This document shows positions 26,793 through 34,925 of a stretch of 34,925 nucleotides of DNA, piece after piece; position 1 is the stretch's first letter, and every line of letters starts with the position of its first letter. A model generated the notes under the pieces. The model was not told the DNA's origin. It saw only the letters and a list, made by a program, of their open reading frames with translations, and did no database searches. The position numbers and the translations under genes are program-made. The stretch is from assembly GCA_021797925.1 (NCBI GenBank), contig JAJZYS010000003.1, positions 1 through 34,925 on the forward strand, written 5' to 3'. Source of the DNA: Bacillota bacterium. Lineage in GTDB: Bacteria; Bacillota; Sulfobacillia; JAJZYS01.

Positions 26793-27405
26793 TGAACGAT
26801 CGACGAGCGTTGGGGTGGCGCAGTATTCTAGTCGATCGCCCACTCCCCCAGGGCGGGCCTAAAAATTCGCCGAAGGGCACATCGATGAAGTTCCTGGTGC
26901 TGGCTTTCCACGCCCAGTGGGGGGTCGGTGCTGGGAGTTAAGGGGGACGGGGCGGCCCGCAATGGCATGTGGGCGACCACCCTGCCCCCGTGGAGACCCG
27001 AGCTCGTGGGAGCCCACCGACGGGTCGCCTACGTCTCGGGACAGAACCTGCATGCGGTACCCATCATGGTGTGGTGCTGTGTGCAGCGTAGCCTGCCTTG
27101 AGCTTGAGCGGGAGAGGTCAGGACAGCCCCGCGCCCGAGGCCTCGGACGCGGGTACCGCGAACGACTGAAACCGCTGCGGCAAAAGAGGCTAAGGGAAGT
27201 GGGAGTCGGGGAGGAAAACTCCTAGACTGTTCGGAAACGAGTTCCCGCGGGGATTGCAGTGTGGACTCAGTGGTAATCTAGCCTCGAGATCGGCGACGAC
27301 TCGACACGGAACGAACGGGGAACCGCCGGGACGGCGACGTCCGGTTATCCGGAGGGGAAAGCCAGCTAGACCTAAGCCGCAGCCTTGACCCGCGGGATGC
27401 CACCC
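26793..27405 (+). ncRNA. ole: OLE (ornate large extremophilic) RNA, boundaries approximate
   Basis: About 610 nt without a convincing CDS, between ispA and oapA-dxs. Helices visible by eye: CGATCGAC 26797-26804/GTCGATCG 26831-26838; ACGGGG 26947-26952/CCCCGT 26986-26991 enclosing GCCCGC 26955-26960/GTGGGC 26969-26974; GACCCG 26995-27000/CGGGTC 27021-27026 enclosing GTGG/CCAC; CCCGCG 27128-27133/CGCGGG 27148-27153 enclosing CCGAGG/CCTCGG; GGAG-GAAAA-CTCC 27210-27222; TCCGG-TTAT-CCGGA 27340-27353. Confidence 0.83.
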
Positions 27406-27427
27406 AACCTTCCGTTGGAGGAATCTC

Positions 27428-27979
27428 TTGAAGCGGACGTCGCGGGGACTGGATCCGGCTCGAGCCTTTCGAGTGGGTGGACTTAGCCTCGTGGCGGCCG
27501 CGATGGTAGCTTACGGAACGCAGACGGCCGAGACCGGCATCGGTCCCGTCGGAGCGTTCCCTTTGTTGCTGGGAATCATCCTCGTCACCACGATTTTTGA
27601 TATCATCGGGGTGTCGGTGACGTCGGCGGACTCGGCGCCGTTCTTCGCCCAGGCGTCGCGGCGGCAGCGGGGGGCCCGGCAGAGCTTGTGGCTGCTCGCC
27701 AACGCTGATCGCGTGGCCAACGTGTGTACGGACGTGGTGGGCGACATCGCCGGCACGGTCAGCGGTGCGCTGGCGGCCGGAGTGGCGGTACACTGGACAG
27801 GCCCCGAGCCGGAACCGCTCAAGGTGGCGCTGGTCGTGGGAATCGTCTCGGGGTTCACGATCGGACTGAAGGCGGTGGCCAAGACGGTTGCAATCCGGGA
27901 AGCCAACCGGGTGATCCGCAGCACCGGGCGCGTTCTCGCCCTGGTGTGGGTGCCCAAGCGCGGGAGTCAGGGGCGGTGA
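27428..27979 (+). CDS. oapA: OLE-associated membrane protein OapA-like
   Basis: 183 aa, multiple TM segments; FDIIGVSVTSADSAPFFAQAS.....LLANADRVANVCTDVVGDIAGTVSGA; TTG start with GGAGG SD; directly follows candidate OLE RNA and overlaps dxs start. Confidence 0.83.
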   Translation: MKRTSRGLDPARAFRVGGLSLVAAAMVAYGTQTAETGIGPVGAFPLLLGIILVTTIFDIIGVSVTSADSAPFFAQASRRQRGARQSLWLLANADRVANVCTDVVGDIAGTVSGALAAGVAVHWTGPEPEPLKVALVVGIVSGFTIGLKAVAKTVAIREANRVIRSTGRVLALVWVPKRGSQGR

Positions 27980-29862
27980 GCCGCCATCTGGAGCGCATCC
28001 ACAGCCCCCACGATGTCAGGTCGCTGGACGCCCAGGCGCGGGTGGAGCTGTGCCAGGAGCTGCGTGAGCAGATCCTCAGGACCGTCTCGGAGCACGGCGG
28101 TCACCTGGGCGCCAGCCTGGGGGTGGTGGAACTCACCGTGGCCCTGCACACGGTGTTCGAAAGCCCGCGCGACCGACTGGTGTGGGACGTGGGACATCAG
28201 GCGTACGCCCACAAGCTGCTCACCGGGCGCGCGGATCGCTTCGACACCATCCGCCAGCACGGGGGGCTGTCGGGGTTTTTGCGGCGCAGCGAGAGCCCCC
28301 ACGACGTGTTTGGGGCGGGGCACGCGTCCACCGCCATTTCGGCGGCCCTGGGGATGGCGCAGGCGCGCGACCTGCGCGGCGAGCGCCACGCCGTGGTGGC
28401 CATCGTGGGCGACGGGGCCCTCACGGGCGGACTGGCGTACGAGGGACTGAACAACGCCGGCATGCTGGGGTCGGACCTCATCGTGGTCATGAACGACAAC
28501 TCCATGTCCATCTCTCCCAACGTGGGGGCGCTCTCGCGCTACCTGACCCGGCTCCGGGCCGATCCCGCCTACGCCCAGATGAAGCGGGACATCGAACGGC
28601 TCATGGGGCTCGTGCCGGTGCTGGGACACCGGGTGACGCGGGTGGTCGAGCGGGTGAAGGACGGCCTGCGCCACGTGCTGGTGCCCGGCGCCTTCTTCGA
28701 GGCCCTGGGCTTTCGATACCTCGGGCCCATCGACGGCTACGACATGACCGAGATGATCCAGGTGCTCAAGAACGCCCGGGAGATGGGAGGCCCGGTGCTG
28801 GTCCACGTGGTGACCGAGAAGGGCCGGGGTTACGGCCCGGCCGTCAGCGCCCCCGACCGCCTTCACGGGGGCGGGCCCTTTGACTTGGCGACCGGGCGCG
28901 CCAAGGCGCCCGCGACCGCCACCCCGTCCTTCTCCCAGGTGATGGCCGAGACCCTCTGCCGCCTGGCCCGCACCGACCGCCGCATCGTGGCCATCACCGC
29001 CGCGATGGCGGACGGGACCGGACTTTCCCGGTTCCGCGAGGAGCATCCCAGCCGCTTCTTCGACGTGGGCATCGCCGAGGAACACGCGGTGACCTTCGCC
29101 GCGGGACTGGCGAGCCAGGGCATGCGGCCGGTGGTGGGGATCTACTCGACCTTCATGCAGCGGGCGTACGACCAGGTCATCCATGACGTGGGGATCCAGC
29201 GCCTGCCGGTGCTCTTCTGCCTGGACCGGGCGGGACTCGCGGGCGAGGACGGGGCCACCCACCACGGCAGCTTCGACCTCACGTACATGAACGCCATCCC
29301 CGGCCTGGTGGTGGCGGCGCCACGCGACGCGCGCACCCTGAGCGCCCTCATGGAGACCGCGCTCGCCCACGACGGGCCCATGGTGATCCGCTACCCCAAG
29401 GCGCCTGCCGGGCGGATCGGACCGCAGCCCGAGGGGCCGCTGCCCATCGGGAAGGGAGAGATGCTGCGCCCGGGACGCGACGCCGCCCTGATCGCCGTGG
29501 GCGCCATGGTGCCCGTGGCCGAGGCGGCGGCGGACCTCTTGGCGGCGCGCAACATCTTCGCGTCGGTGGTGGACGTGCGGTTTCTCAAGCCGCTCGACTG
29601 CGACCTGATCCTCGAGGCGACGCGGGACGTGCCCGTGGTCGTCACGATCGAGGAGGGGGCGATCACGGGCGGCCTCGGCGCACGGGTGGCCATGTTGCTG
29701 GGCACCCTGGGCGTGGAGCGCCGGCTCAGACTCCTGGGCCTGCCCGACCACTTCATCGAGCACGGACGGCGGGAGGAGCTGCTCGAGGAGGCGGGACTGA
29801 CGCCGGCCGCCGTCGCCCAAGCGGTGGGCGAGCTGGCGGGAGCGGCCATGGATGCGTCTTGA
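27976..29862 (+). CDS. dxs: 1-deoxy-D-xylulose-5-phosphate synthase
   Basis: GGHLGASLGVVELTVALH, VGDGALTGGLAYEGLNNAG, FFDVGIAEEHAVTFAAGLA; GTG start overlapping oapA stop. Confidence 0.97.
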   Translation: MSRHLERIHSPHDVRSLDAQARVELCQELREQILRTVSEHGGHLGASLGVVELTVALHTVFESPRDRLVWDVGHQAYAHKLLTGRADRFDTIRQHGGLSGFLRRSESPHDVFGAGHASTAISAALGMAQARDLRGERHAVVAIVGDGALTGGLAYEGLNNAGMLGSDLIVVMNDNSMSISPNVGALSRYLTRLRADPAYAQMKRDIERLMGLVPVLGHRVTRVVERVKDGLRHVLVPGAFFEALGFRYLGPIDGYDMTEMIQVLKNAREMGGPVLVHVVTEKGRGYGPAVSAPDRLHGGGPFDLATGRAKAPATATPSFSQVMAETLCRLARTDRRIVAITAAMADGTGLSRFREEHPSRFFDVGIAEEHAVTFAAGLASQGMRPVVGIYSTFMQRAYDQVIHDVGIQRLPVLFCLDRAGLAGEDGATHHGSFDLTYMNAIPGLVVAAPRDARTLSALMETALAHDGPMVIRYPKAPAGRIGPQPEGPLPIGKGEMLRPGRDAALIAVGAMVPVAEAAADLLAARNIFASVVDVRFLKPLDCDLILEATRDVPVVVTIEEGAITGGLGARVAMLLGTLGVERRLRLLGLPDHFIEHGRREELLEEAGLTPAAVAQAVGELAGAAMDAS

Positions 29863-30685
29863 CGAGGCCCTTGTCCAGCGCGGACTTGTGCCCACCCGCA
29901 GCCAGGCGTTCACGGCGGTTCTCGACGGAAAGGTGTGCGTGAACGGCCAGCCGGCCCGCAAGGCGGGGCAGAAGGTGGGACCGCTGGACGAGTTGACGGT
30001 GACAAGGCCCCCGATGTGGGTGAGCCGGGGCGGGGAGAAGCTCGCCCACGCGCTGGAGCGGTTCGCGCTCCCCGTCGCGGGCCTGCGCGCGCTGGACGTC
30101 GGGGCCAGCACCGGCGGGTTCACCGACTGTCTGCTGCAGCGCGGCGCCCGGGAAGTGGTGGCGGTGGACGTGGGCTACGGGCAGTTTCACTGGAGGCTCC
30201 GCCACGACCCCCGGGTGCGGCTCCTGGAGCGCACCAACGCCCGGTACCTGGAGCCCGCCGCGATCGGCGGCGCCGTCGAGCTGTGCGTGATCGACGTCTC
30301 GTTCATCTCGCTCGCCAGGATGTGGCCGGCCGTCCGCCGGTGCCTCGTGCCCGAGGGCCGGGGCGTGGCGCTGGTGAAGCCCCAGTTCGAGGCGGGCCGG
30401 TCGGAGGTGGGGCGGGGCGGGGTGGTCCGCGACCAGGGCGTTCACCGGCGGGTGCTCGCGGACGTGGAGCGCTCCGCCCGCGAGGCGGGCATCGGCGCCC
30501 TGGACCTCGTCCCCTCGCCGATCCTCGGTCCCAAGGGCAACGTGGAGTTTCTCATGCTCCTGGGGCCCCTCGAGGCCCCGCTGGACCCGAGGATCGTGGA
30601 TGCGGTGCTCGCCGAGGCCAGGCTCCTGACCGTGCGCAGGGGTCCGGCTCCGGGGGAGGGCCCGCGCCATCCTGTGACCCCCTGA
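29852..30685 (+). CDS. tlyA: TlyA/YqxC family S4-domain RNA methyltransferase
   Basis: MRLDEALVQRGLVPTRSQAFTAVLDGKVCVNGQ (S4), LRALDVGASTGGFTDCLLQRGA (SAM motif), VALVKPQFEAGR. Confidence 0.95.
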   Translation: MRLDEALVQRGLVPTRSQAFTAVLDGKVCVNGQPARKAGQKVGPLDELTVTRPPMWVSRGGEKLAHALERFALPVAGLRALDVGASTGGFTDCLLQRGAREVVAVDVGYGQFHWRLRHDPRVRLLERTNARYLEPAAIGGAVELCVIDVSFISLARMWPAVRRCLVPEGRGVALVKPQFEAGRSEVGRGGVVRDQGVHRRVLADVERSAREAGIGALDLVPSPILGPKGNVEFLMLLGPLEAPLDPRIVDAVLAEARLLTVRRGPAPGEGPRHPVTP

Positions 30686-30697
30686 CCGGGGCCCGCG

Positions 30698-31453
30698 TCA
30701 GGTCTCCCGGGGAACCCCGGCGCCGTGGAGGAAGAACGCCACCAGGCGGTCTGCGGTGGCCCGGTTGCACGGGAAGAGGAGCTCTCCCCCCTCGCCCCGT
30801 GCCCCCACCATGGCCATGAGGGCCACGAAGGCGTGGGCGAGGAACACCGGATCCTGGTCCACAAGCTCGCCCTCGGCGATCCCCCGGGCCATGGTTCGCA
30901 CCAGCAGCGCGGTGACGCGTTGCTGGGCCGAACGGATGGACCGGTAGAGTTCGGGCGGGAGGGTGGGCTCCGCTTCCCGCAGCAGCGACTCCGTGTCCCG
31001 CCCCGTGGCCACCGACTCGAGCCGGTTGGCGGCCAGCGCCACGAGGCGGTCGCGCAGGGGGGCCGGCTGGTCGACGACGGCCTCGAGGGCCGACGCCACA
31101 CGGTGCAAAAGTCCCACCAGGGCCTGCGTGAACAGCTCTTCCTTGCTATGGAAGTGGTAGTATAGACTTGCCTTGGTGAGGCCGGCTCCGCGGGCGATGT
31201 CGTTGAGCGACACGCTGGCGAATCCCCGGTGGCGGAACTGGGTGATGGCGTTGCTCAGGATGTGATCCCGGGTGGAGACGTGGGCGAGAGGGTCATCGGC
31301 GCCCGGTCGTCCCGGGCCCCGACGGCGCTGAGGGTCAACGGTCGGGTTCCCGCCGGTCGGGGTCGGGGTGAACGGCTCTTTGGGCTTCGCAGTGCTCGAC
31401 TCCTCATGCGTGGATGTGGATGTTGGCACGAGGCCACGAACCGTGGGGTCCAC
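30698..31453 (-). CDS. TetR/AcrR family transcriptional regulator
   Basis: STRDHILSNAITQFRHRGFASVSLNDIARGAGLTKASLYYHFHSKEELF; long low-complexity N-terminal extension. Confidence 0.93.
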   Translation of the reverse strand: MDPTVRGLVPTSTSTHEESSTAKPKEPFTPTPTGGNPTVDPQRRRGPGRPGADDPLAHVSTRDHILSNAITQFRHRGFASVSLNDIARGAGLTKASLYYHFHSKEELFTQALVGLLHRVASALEAVVDQPAPLRDRLVALAANRLESVATGRDTESLLREAEPTLPPELYRSIRSAQQRVTALLVRTMARGIAEGELVDQDPVFLAHAFVALMAMVGARGEGGELLFPCNRATADRLVAFFLHGAGVPRET

Positions 31454-31501
31454 CGTCCAACGATAGCACTATAGCACACGATGGCCGTGGCGGTTGCGAT
31501 G

Positions 31502-31520
31502 GGGCGCCATGGTGGCGCCC
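31502..31520. repeat. Inverted repeat upstream of tetR gene
   Basis: GGGCGCCA-TGG-TGGCGCCC; core GCCATGGTGGC (31506-31516) recurs inverted as GCCACCATGGC at 31568-31578. Confidence 0.6.
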
Positions 31521-31638
31521 GGCCGGCGTCAGGATGTCGGACTCTCATGCGATCCCCAGGGAAGTGTGCCACCATGGCGTCAAGGGGACGGCGTCAAGGC
31601 TCCTCGATCGAGGGGCGGGTCAGGATGAGGTGAGAAAG

Positions 31639-31926
31639 ATGGACGAGAACGTCGACGCCCAGATCCACGGGCGCGAGGTGGTGCGCGGCGGCGTGCACGG
31701 CTGGGTGGATCGCGTGCTGCCGGGCATGGCGCGGGTCCGCTGGGAGGGCGTCGAGGAAGGTGCGCGGGAGCAGGAGTGGATGCCCCTCGAGGAGGCGCGC
31801 CAGCTGATCGTGGGCACCGATCCGCGGACCAGCGACCTGCCCGTGGGGGCGGTGCTCCGGAGCCTGGGGTGGACCATGATGGTGTGGCTCGTGCCCATGC
31901 TGCTGCTGCTGCTCATGCGTCGCTGA
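31639..31926 (+). CDS. Hypothetical small protein with C-terminal TM anchor
   Basis: 95 aa MDENVDAQIHGREVVRGGVHGWVDRVLPGMARVRWEGVEEG...LGWTMMVWLVPMLLLLLMRR, within ORF 31414..31926. Confidence 0.6.
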   Translation: MDENVDAQIHGREVVRGGVHGWVDRVLPGMARVRWEGVEEGAREQEWMPLEEARQLIVGTDPRTSDLPVGAVLRSLGWTMMVWLVPMLLLLLMRR

Positions 31927-31930
31927 CGCC

Positions 31931-31954
31931 CTCGCACGGCTAAAGCCGTGCGGG
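31931..31954 (+). terminator. Stem-loop after the small membrane ORF (candidate terminator, no U-tract)
   Basis: CTCGCACGGC-TAAA-GCCGTGCGGG, 10-bp stem including one G-T. Confidence 0.5.
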
Positions 31955-32120
31955 CGGCGAGGATGTGAGGCGCTCGCGCCCGAGCGTGGCGCGGGCCTTG
32001 CCGTGTCACCGAGTCGGCCTCGGGTCCACGATGTCCCCGTGGGCGGGGACGGCGGTGGCGCCGGGGGAGGGAATCGGGGAGCCCTCGACGAACCGAGCCG
32101 GGGTAAGGTGGAGGATATGG

Positions 32121-32999
32121 TTGGAGAACATTGGCCTGGTCGTCCACGCGGGCAAGCCGGCAGCGGTGGACCTGGCGCGCAACCTGGTGCACTGGTGCCA
32201 GACTCACGGCTTCACGCCCATGACCACCCCCGAGCTCGGGGGCGTGCTGGGCATCGAGGGCGCGCGCCCCGTGGCCCAGTGGCCCGAGGATACGCGGGTC
32301 GTCCTGGTCCTGGGCGGGGATGGGACACTGCTGGGCGTGGCCCCCGACCTGGCACGGCGGGGTTTCCCCGCCGTGGGGGTCAACCTGGGACGGCTGGGCT
32401 TTCTCACCGGCATGGAGCCCGTAGACCTGCCCGACGGCCTGGAGATCCTCCTTGACGGCCGCGGCATCACCGAGGAGCGGATGCTGCTCGACGTCGAGGT
32501 GCGCCAGGGGAACACCCGCCGGGCCCGCTACCTGGCCCTGAACGAGGTGGTGGTGGCCAAGGGGCCTCTGGCCCGGCTGGTGCGACTGGAGGCGCTGGTC
32601 GACGGGCGAAGCATGGCCACCTATCCGGCCGACGGACTGGTCCTGGCCACGCCCACGGGCAGCACCGCGTACGCCCTCTCCGCCGGGGGCCCGGTGGTGG
32701 AACCCACGCTCAGTGCCGTGGTCGTGGCGCCGATCTGCCCCCACTCCCTGTACAGTCGATCCATGGTCATCCACCCCGCCCACGAGGTGAGCGTTCGTGT
32801 GGTGGGACCGCACCGGGAGGTGTTCGTCACCGTGGACGGTCGGCTCGGACGGGCGCTGGAGGAGAGCGAGACGGTGGTGGCCTCGCGTTCCTCGCTCACC
32901 CTCAAGCTCCTGCGCCATCCGGACTGGCGGTTCTTCCAGATGCTCATGCCCAAGCTGCGCGATTCCGACCGCGTGGGATGGGAGGACCCGACCCCGTGA
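32121..32999 (+). CDS. nadK: NAD kinase
   Basis: VVLVLGGDGTLLGVAPDLARRGFPAVGVNLGRLGFLTGMEP, ADGLVLATPTGSTAYALSAGGP; TTG start at 32121 behind GGAGG. Confidence 0.94.
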   Translation: MENIGLVVHAGKPAAVDLARNLVHWCQTHGFTPMTTPELGGVLGIEGARPVAQWPEDTRVVLVLGGDGTLLGVAPDLARRGFPAVGVNLGRLGFLTGMEPVDLPDGLEILLDGRGITEERMLLDVEVRQGNTRRARYLALNEVVVAKGPLARLVRLEALVDGRSMATYPADGLVLATPTGSTAYALSAGGPVVEPTLSAVVVAPICPHSLYSRSMVIHPAHEVSVRVVGPHREVFVTVDGRLGRALEESETVVASRSSLTLKLLRHPDWRFFQMLMPKLRDSDRVGWEDPTP

Positions 33000-33445
33000 A
33001 GGCCAGGCGGCAGCGCATGATCCTGGAACTCATCAGCCGGCGGGCCATCTCCACCCAGGAGGACCTGACGGCGGCGCTGGCCGAGGAGGGGATCCATGCC
33101 ACTCAGGGGACGGTGTCCCGGGACGTGCGGGAGCTGGGACTGCTCAAGGCCAAGGCCGGAGACGGTCGGCTCCGCTACGTGCCCCAGCGCCAGGTGGAGG
33201 CTCCCGCCGACCGGCTGCTGCGCATCTTTCGCGAGTGCGTGCTCAAGGTGGAGTCGTCGGGCAACATCGTGGTGGTCTCCACCATGACCGCGACCGCCGA
33301 CGCCGTGTGCGAGGCCATCGACGGGATGGCCCTGGCGGAGGTGATCGGCACCATCGCCGGGGAGCGCACGGTGTTCCTCGTGGTCCGCCCGCCCGAGGCG
33401 GGCGAGGTGGTCACGGAGCGGCTGAGGGGCTGGATGGGCGGATGA
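32996..33445 (+). CDS. argR: Arginine repressor
   Basis: RRQRMILELISRRAISTQEDLTAALAEEGIHATQGTVSRDVRELGLLK; GTG start overlapping nadK stop. Confidence 0.95.
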   Translation: MKARRQRMILELISRRAISTQEDLTAALAEEGIHATQGTVSRDVRELGLLKAKAGDGRLRYVPQRQVEAPADRLLRIFRECVLKVESSGNIVVVSTMTATADAVCEAIDGMALAEVIGTIAGERTVFLVVRPPEAGEVVTERLRGWMGG

Positions 33446-33479
33446 GCCGGGCTGGATGCGGGACGGAGGCCCGACGGCC

Positions 33480-34925
33480 GTGATCCTGAGCCTGGGGCTT
33501 GAGGATTTTGTCCTGGCGGAGCGCGTGGATCTGAGGTTCGAGGACGGGTTCACGGTCATCACCGGCGAGACCGGCAGCGGCAAGTCCATGCTGCTCAGGG
33601 CGATCGCCTTGGGCTTGGGCCAGCGCGGCGGGAGCGAGACCATTCGCCACGGAGCCGACCGGGCGGTCATCGAGATGGAGCTGTCCGACGCCGCGGGGCA
33701 GGTGCGCGTGCTGCGCCGCGAGATCGGGCCCGCGCGCAGCCTGTTCCGCCTGGACGGGCACGCGGCGACCCAGGCGCAGGTCAGGGCCCTGTGTCACGAC
33801 CTGGTGCAGGTGGTCAGTCAGGGTCAGGCGGCGGAGCTGGAGGATGAGGCTCTGGAGCGCCGGTGGCTGGACGCGCTGGGCGATCTGGCCGAGCAGGTGA
33901 ACGAGATGCGCCAGGCCTACCTCGCGTACGCGGCGGCCACGGAGCGCATCGAAGGTCTCGGCGCGGACCCGAAGGAGCGGGAGCGCCGCATGGACCTTTT
34001 GCGCTACCAGGTGCGCGAGCTCGAGGAGGCGGCGCTGACCGAGGGGGAGGAGGAGGTCCTCGCCCGGGAAGCCCGGCGCCTGTCGGGACACGACCGGCTG
34101 GTGCGATCGCTGGCGACCGCGCTGCAGGCGCTGGGAGCGGACGGGTCCGGGGCCCGCGACCGCATCGCGGCGAGCGTCGGGGAGCTCAGCGCCGCGGCGC
34201 AGATCGATCCGGAGATTTCGCCCGTGCTGGAGGCGGTGCGCGAGGCCGGCTACGGGGTCGAGGAGGCGGTGCGGGACCTCACGGCCTATCTCGAGGACCA
34301 TCCGGGGGAGCCGGGGCGACTGGAGCTCGTGGAACGGCGGCGGGAGAAGCTCTACGAGCTCGGACGCAAGTACGGGGCCACCACCGGCGAGATGATCGCG
34401 TACCTCGACAGGGCGCGCGCGGACCTTTGCGCCATGGAGGACGCCCACGAGCACATGCAGGCGCTGGTCCGCGACCGGGAGCGTCTGCTCGAGGCGGCGC
34501 TCGGCTGCGCGGTGCGCCTGCACGAGGCGCGCGCCGCCGCCGCTCCCTCGAGCGCCCGGCGCATCGCCGTGGCGCTCGAGGGGCTGGGTTTTCAGGGCGG
34601 GGCCGTGGAGATCGACGTGGACTGGGCCACCCGGCCCGGCTCCCCCTTTGTCATGGACGGGCTCCCCCTGGCCGTGGACGAGACCGGCGCCAGCGCGGTG
34701 CGGTTTCTCTTCCGGCCCAACCCCGGGGAACCGGCCCGGCCGCTGGGCGAGGTCGCGTCGGGCGGTGAGCTGTCTCGGCTCATGCTGGCCCTGGCCAGTG
34801 TGAATCCGGGACAGGAGCGCACGCTGGTGTTCGACGAGATCGACCAGGGCCTCGGCGGCGAGGCCGCGGAGCGCGTGGCGGAGCGCCTCAGGGAGCTGGG
34901 CAGGACCCGCCAGGTGGTGGCCGTG
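33480..34925 (+). CDS. recN: DNA repair protein RecN, 3' end beyond window
   Basis: LGLEDFVLAERVDLRFEDGFTVITGETGSGKSMLLRAI...EVASGGELSRLMLAL...TLVFDEIDQGLGGEAAERV; GTG start at 33480, frame open to window end. Confidence 0.96.
   Translation, partial: MILSLGLEDFVLAERVDLRFEDGFTVITGETGSGKSMLLRAIALGLGQRGGSETIRHGADRAVIEMELSDAAGQVRVLRREIGPARSLFRLDGHAATQAQVRALCHDLVQVVSQGQAAELEDEALERRWLDALGDLAEQVNEMRQAYLAYAAATERIEGLGADPKERERRMDLLRYQVRELEEAALTEGEEEVLAREARRLSGHDRLVRSLATALQALGADGSGARDRIAASVGELSAAAQIDPEISPVLEAVREAGYGVEEAVRDLTAYLEDHPGEPGRLELVERRREKLYELGRKYGATTGEMIAYLDRARADLCAMEDAHEHMQALVRDRERLLEAALGCAVRLHEARAAAAPSSARRIAVALEGLGFQGGAVEIDVDWATRPGSPFVMDGLPLAVDETGASAVRFLFRPNPGEPARPLGEVASGGELSRLMLALASVNPGQERTLVFDEIDQGLGGEAAERVAERLRELGRTRQVVAV

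Noticed and set aside
26245-26880. 211-aa minus ORF overlapping BTAD 5' end and OLE promoter
   Set aside because: Only short protein-like patches (SEGHAFVAIEVLEPQRLGRQILVHEFDGV); no start signals or family match, though a decayed gene cannot be excluded
26917-27225. 102-aa plus ORF inside the OLE region
   Set aside because: Composition unlike a protein and overlaps multiple clear RNA helices
1-34925. CRISPR arrays, tRNA/rRNA genes, transposases, prophage genes
   Set aside because: No spaced direct-repeat array, no tRNA-like cloverleaf or rRNA sequence, and no transposase/integrase motifs were seen

Overview
High-GC window, apparently from a spore-forming Bacillota genome (complete spoIIIAA-AH operon). 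The plus-strand backbone is a conserved block: aroQ, Xaa-Pro peptidase, efp, spoIIIAA-AH, accC, Asp23/AmaP/DUF2273, nusB, folD, xseA, xseB, ispA ... dxs, tlyA, nadK, argR, recN (recN runs off the window). The most notable feature is about 600 nt of structured, probably non-coding sequence (about 26793-27405). It has its own sigma-A-like promoter and lies directly upstream of a 183-aa membrane protein gene (27428-27979) that overlaps dxs. Position between ispA and dxs, size, helix-rich character and the downstream protein together match the OLE (ornate, large, extremophilic) RNA and its partner OapA. Here OLE is separated from ispA by a ~12-kb block of minus-strand genes: DUF423 protein, a multiply frameshifted membrane-protein remnant, an SLH/Big/ZU5-like surface protein, a 1662-aa secreted IPT/TIG protein with two Ser/Thr-rich strand modules, and an 1101-aa BTAD/AAA/TPR regulator. 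Other points: nusB seems to need an ACG start and folD a CTG start; FolD lacks the catalytic Lys and Gln of the cyclohydrolase site; accB is missing next to accC; there is a perfect 13-bp-arm palindrome behind the BTAD gene and a 16-bp palindrome upstream of the OLE promoter. All assignments come from reading the sequence and recalling family motifs; no database search was run.
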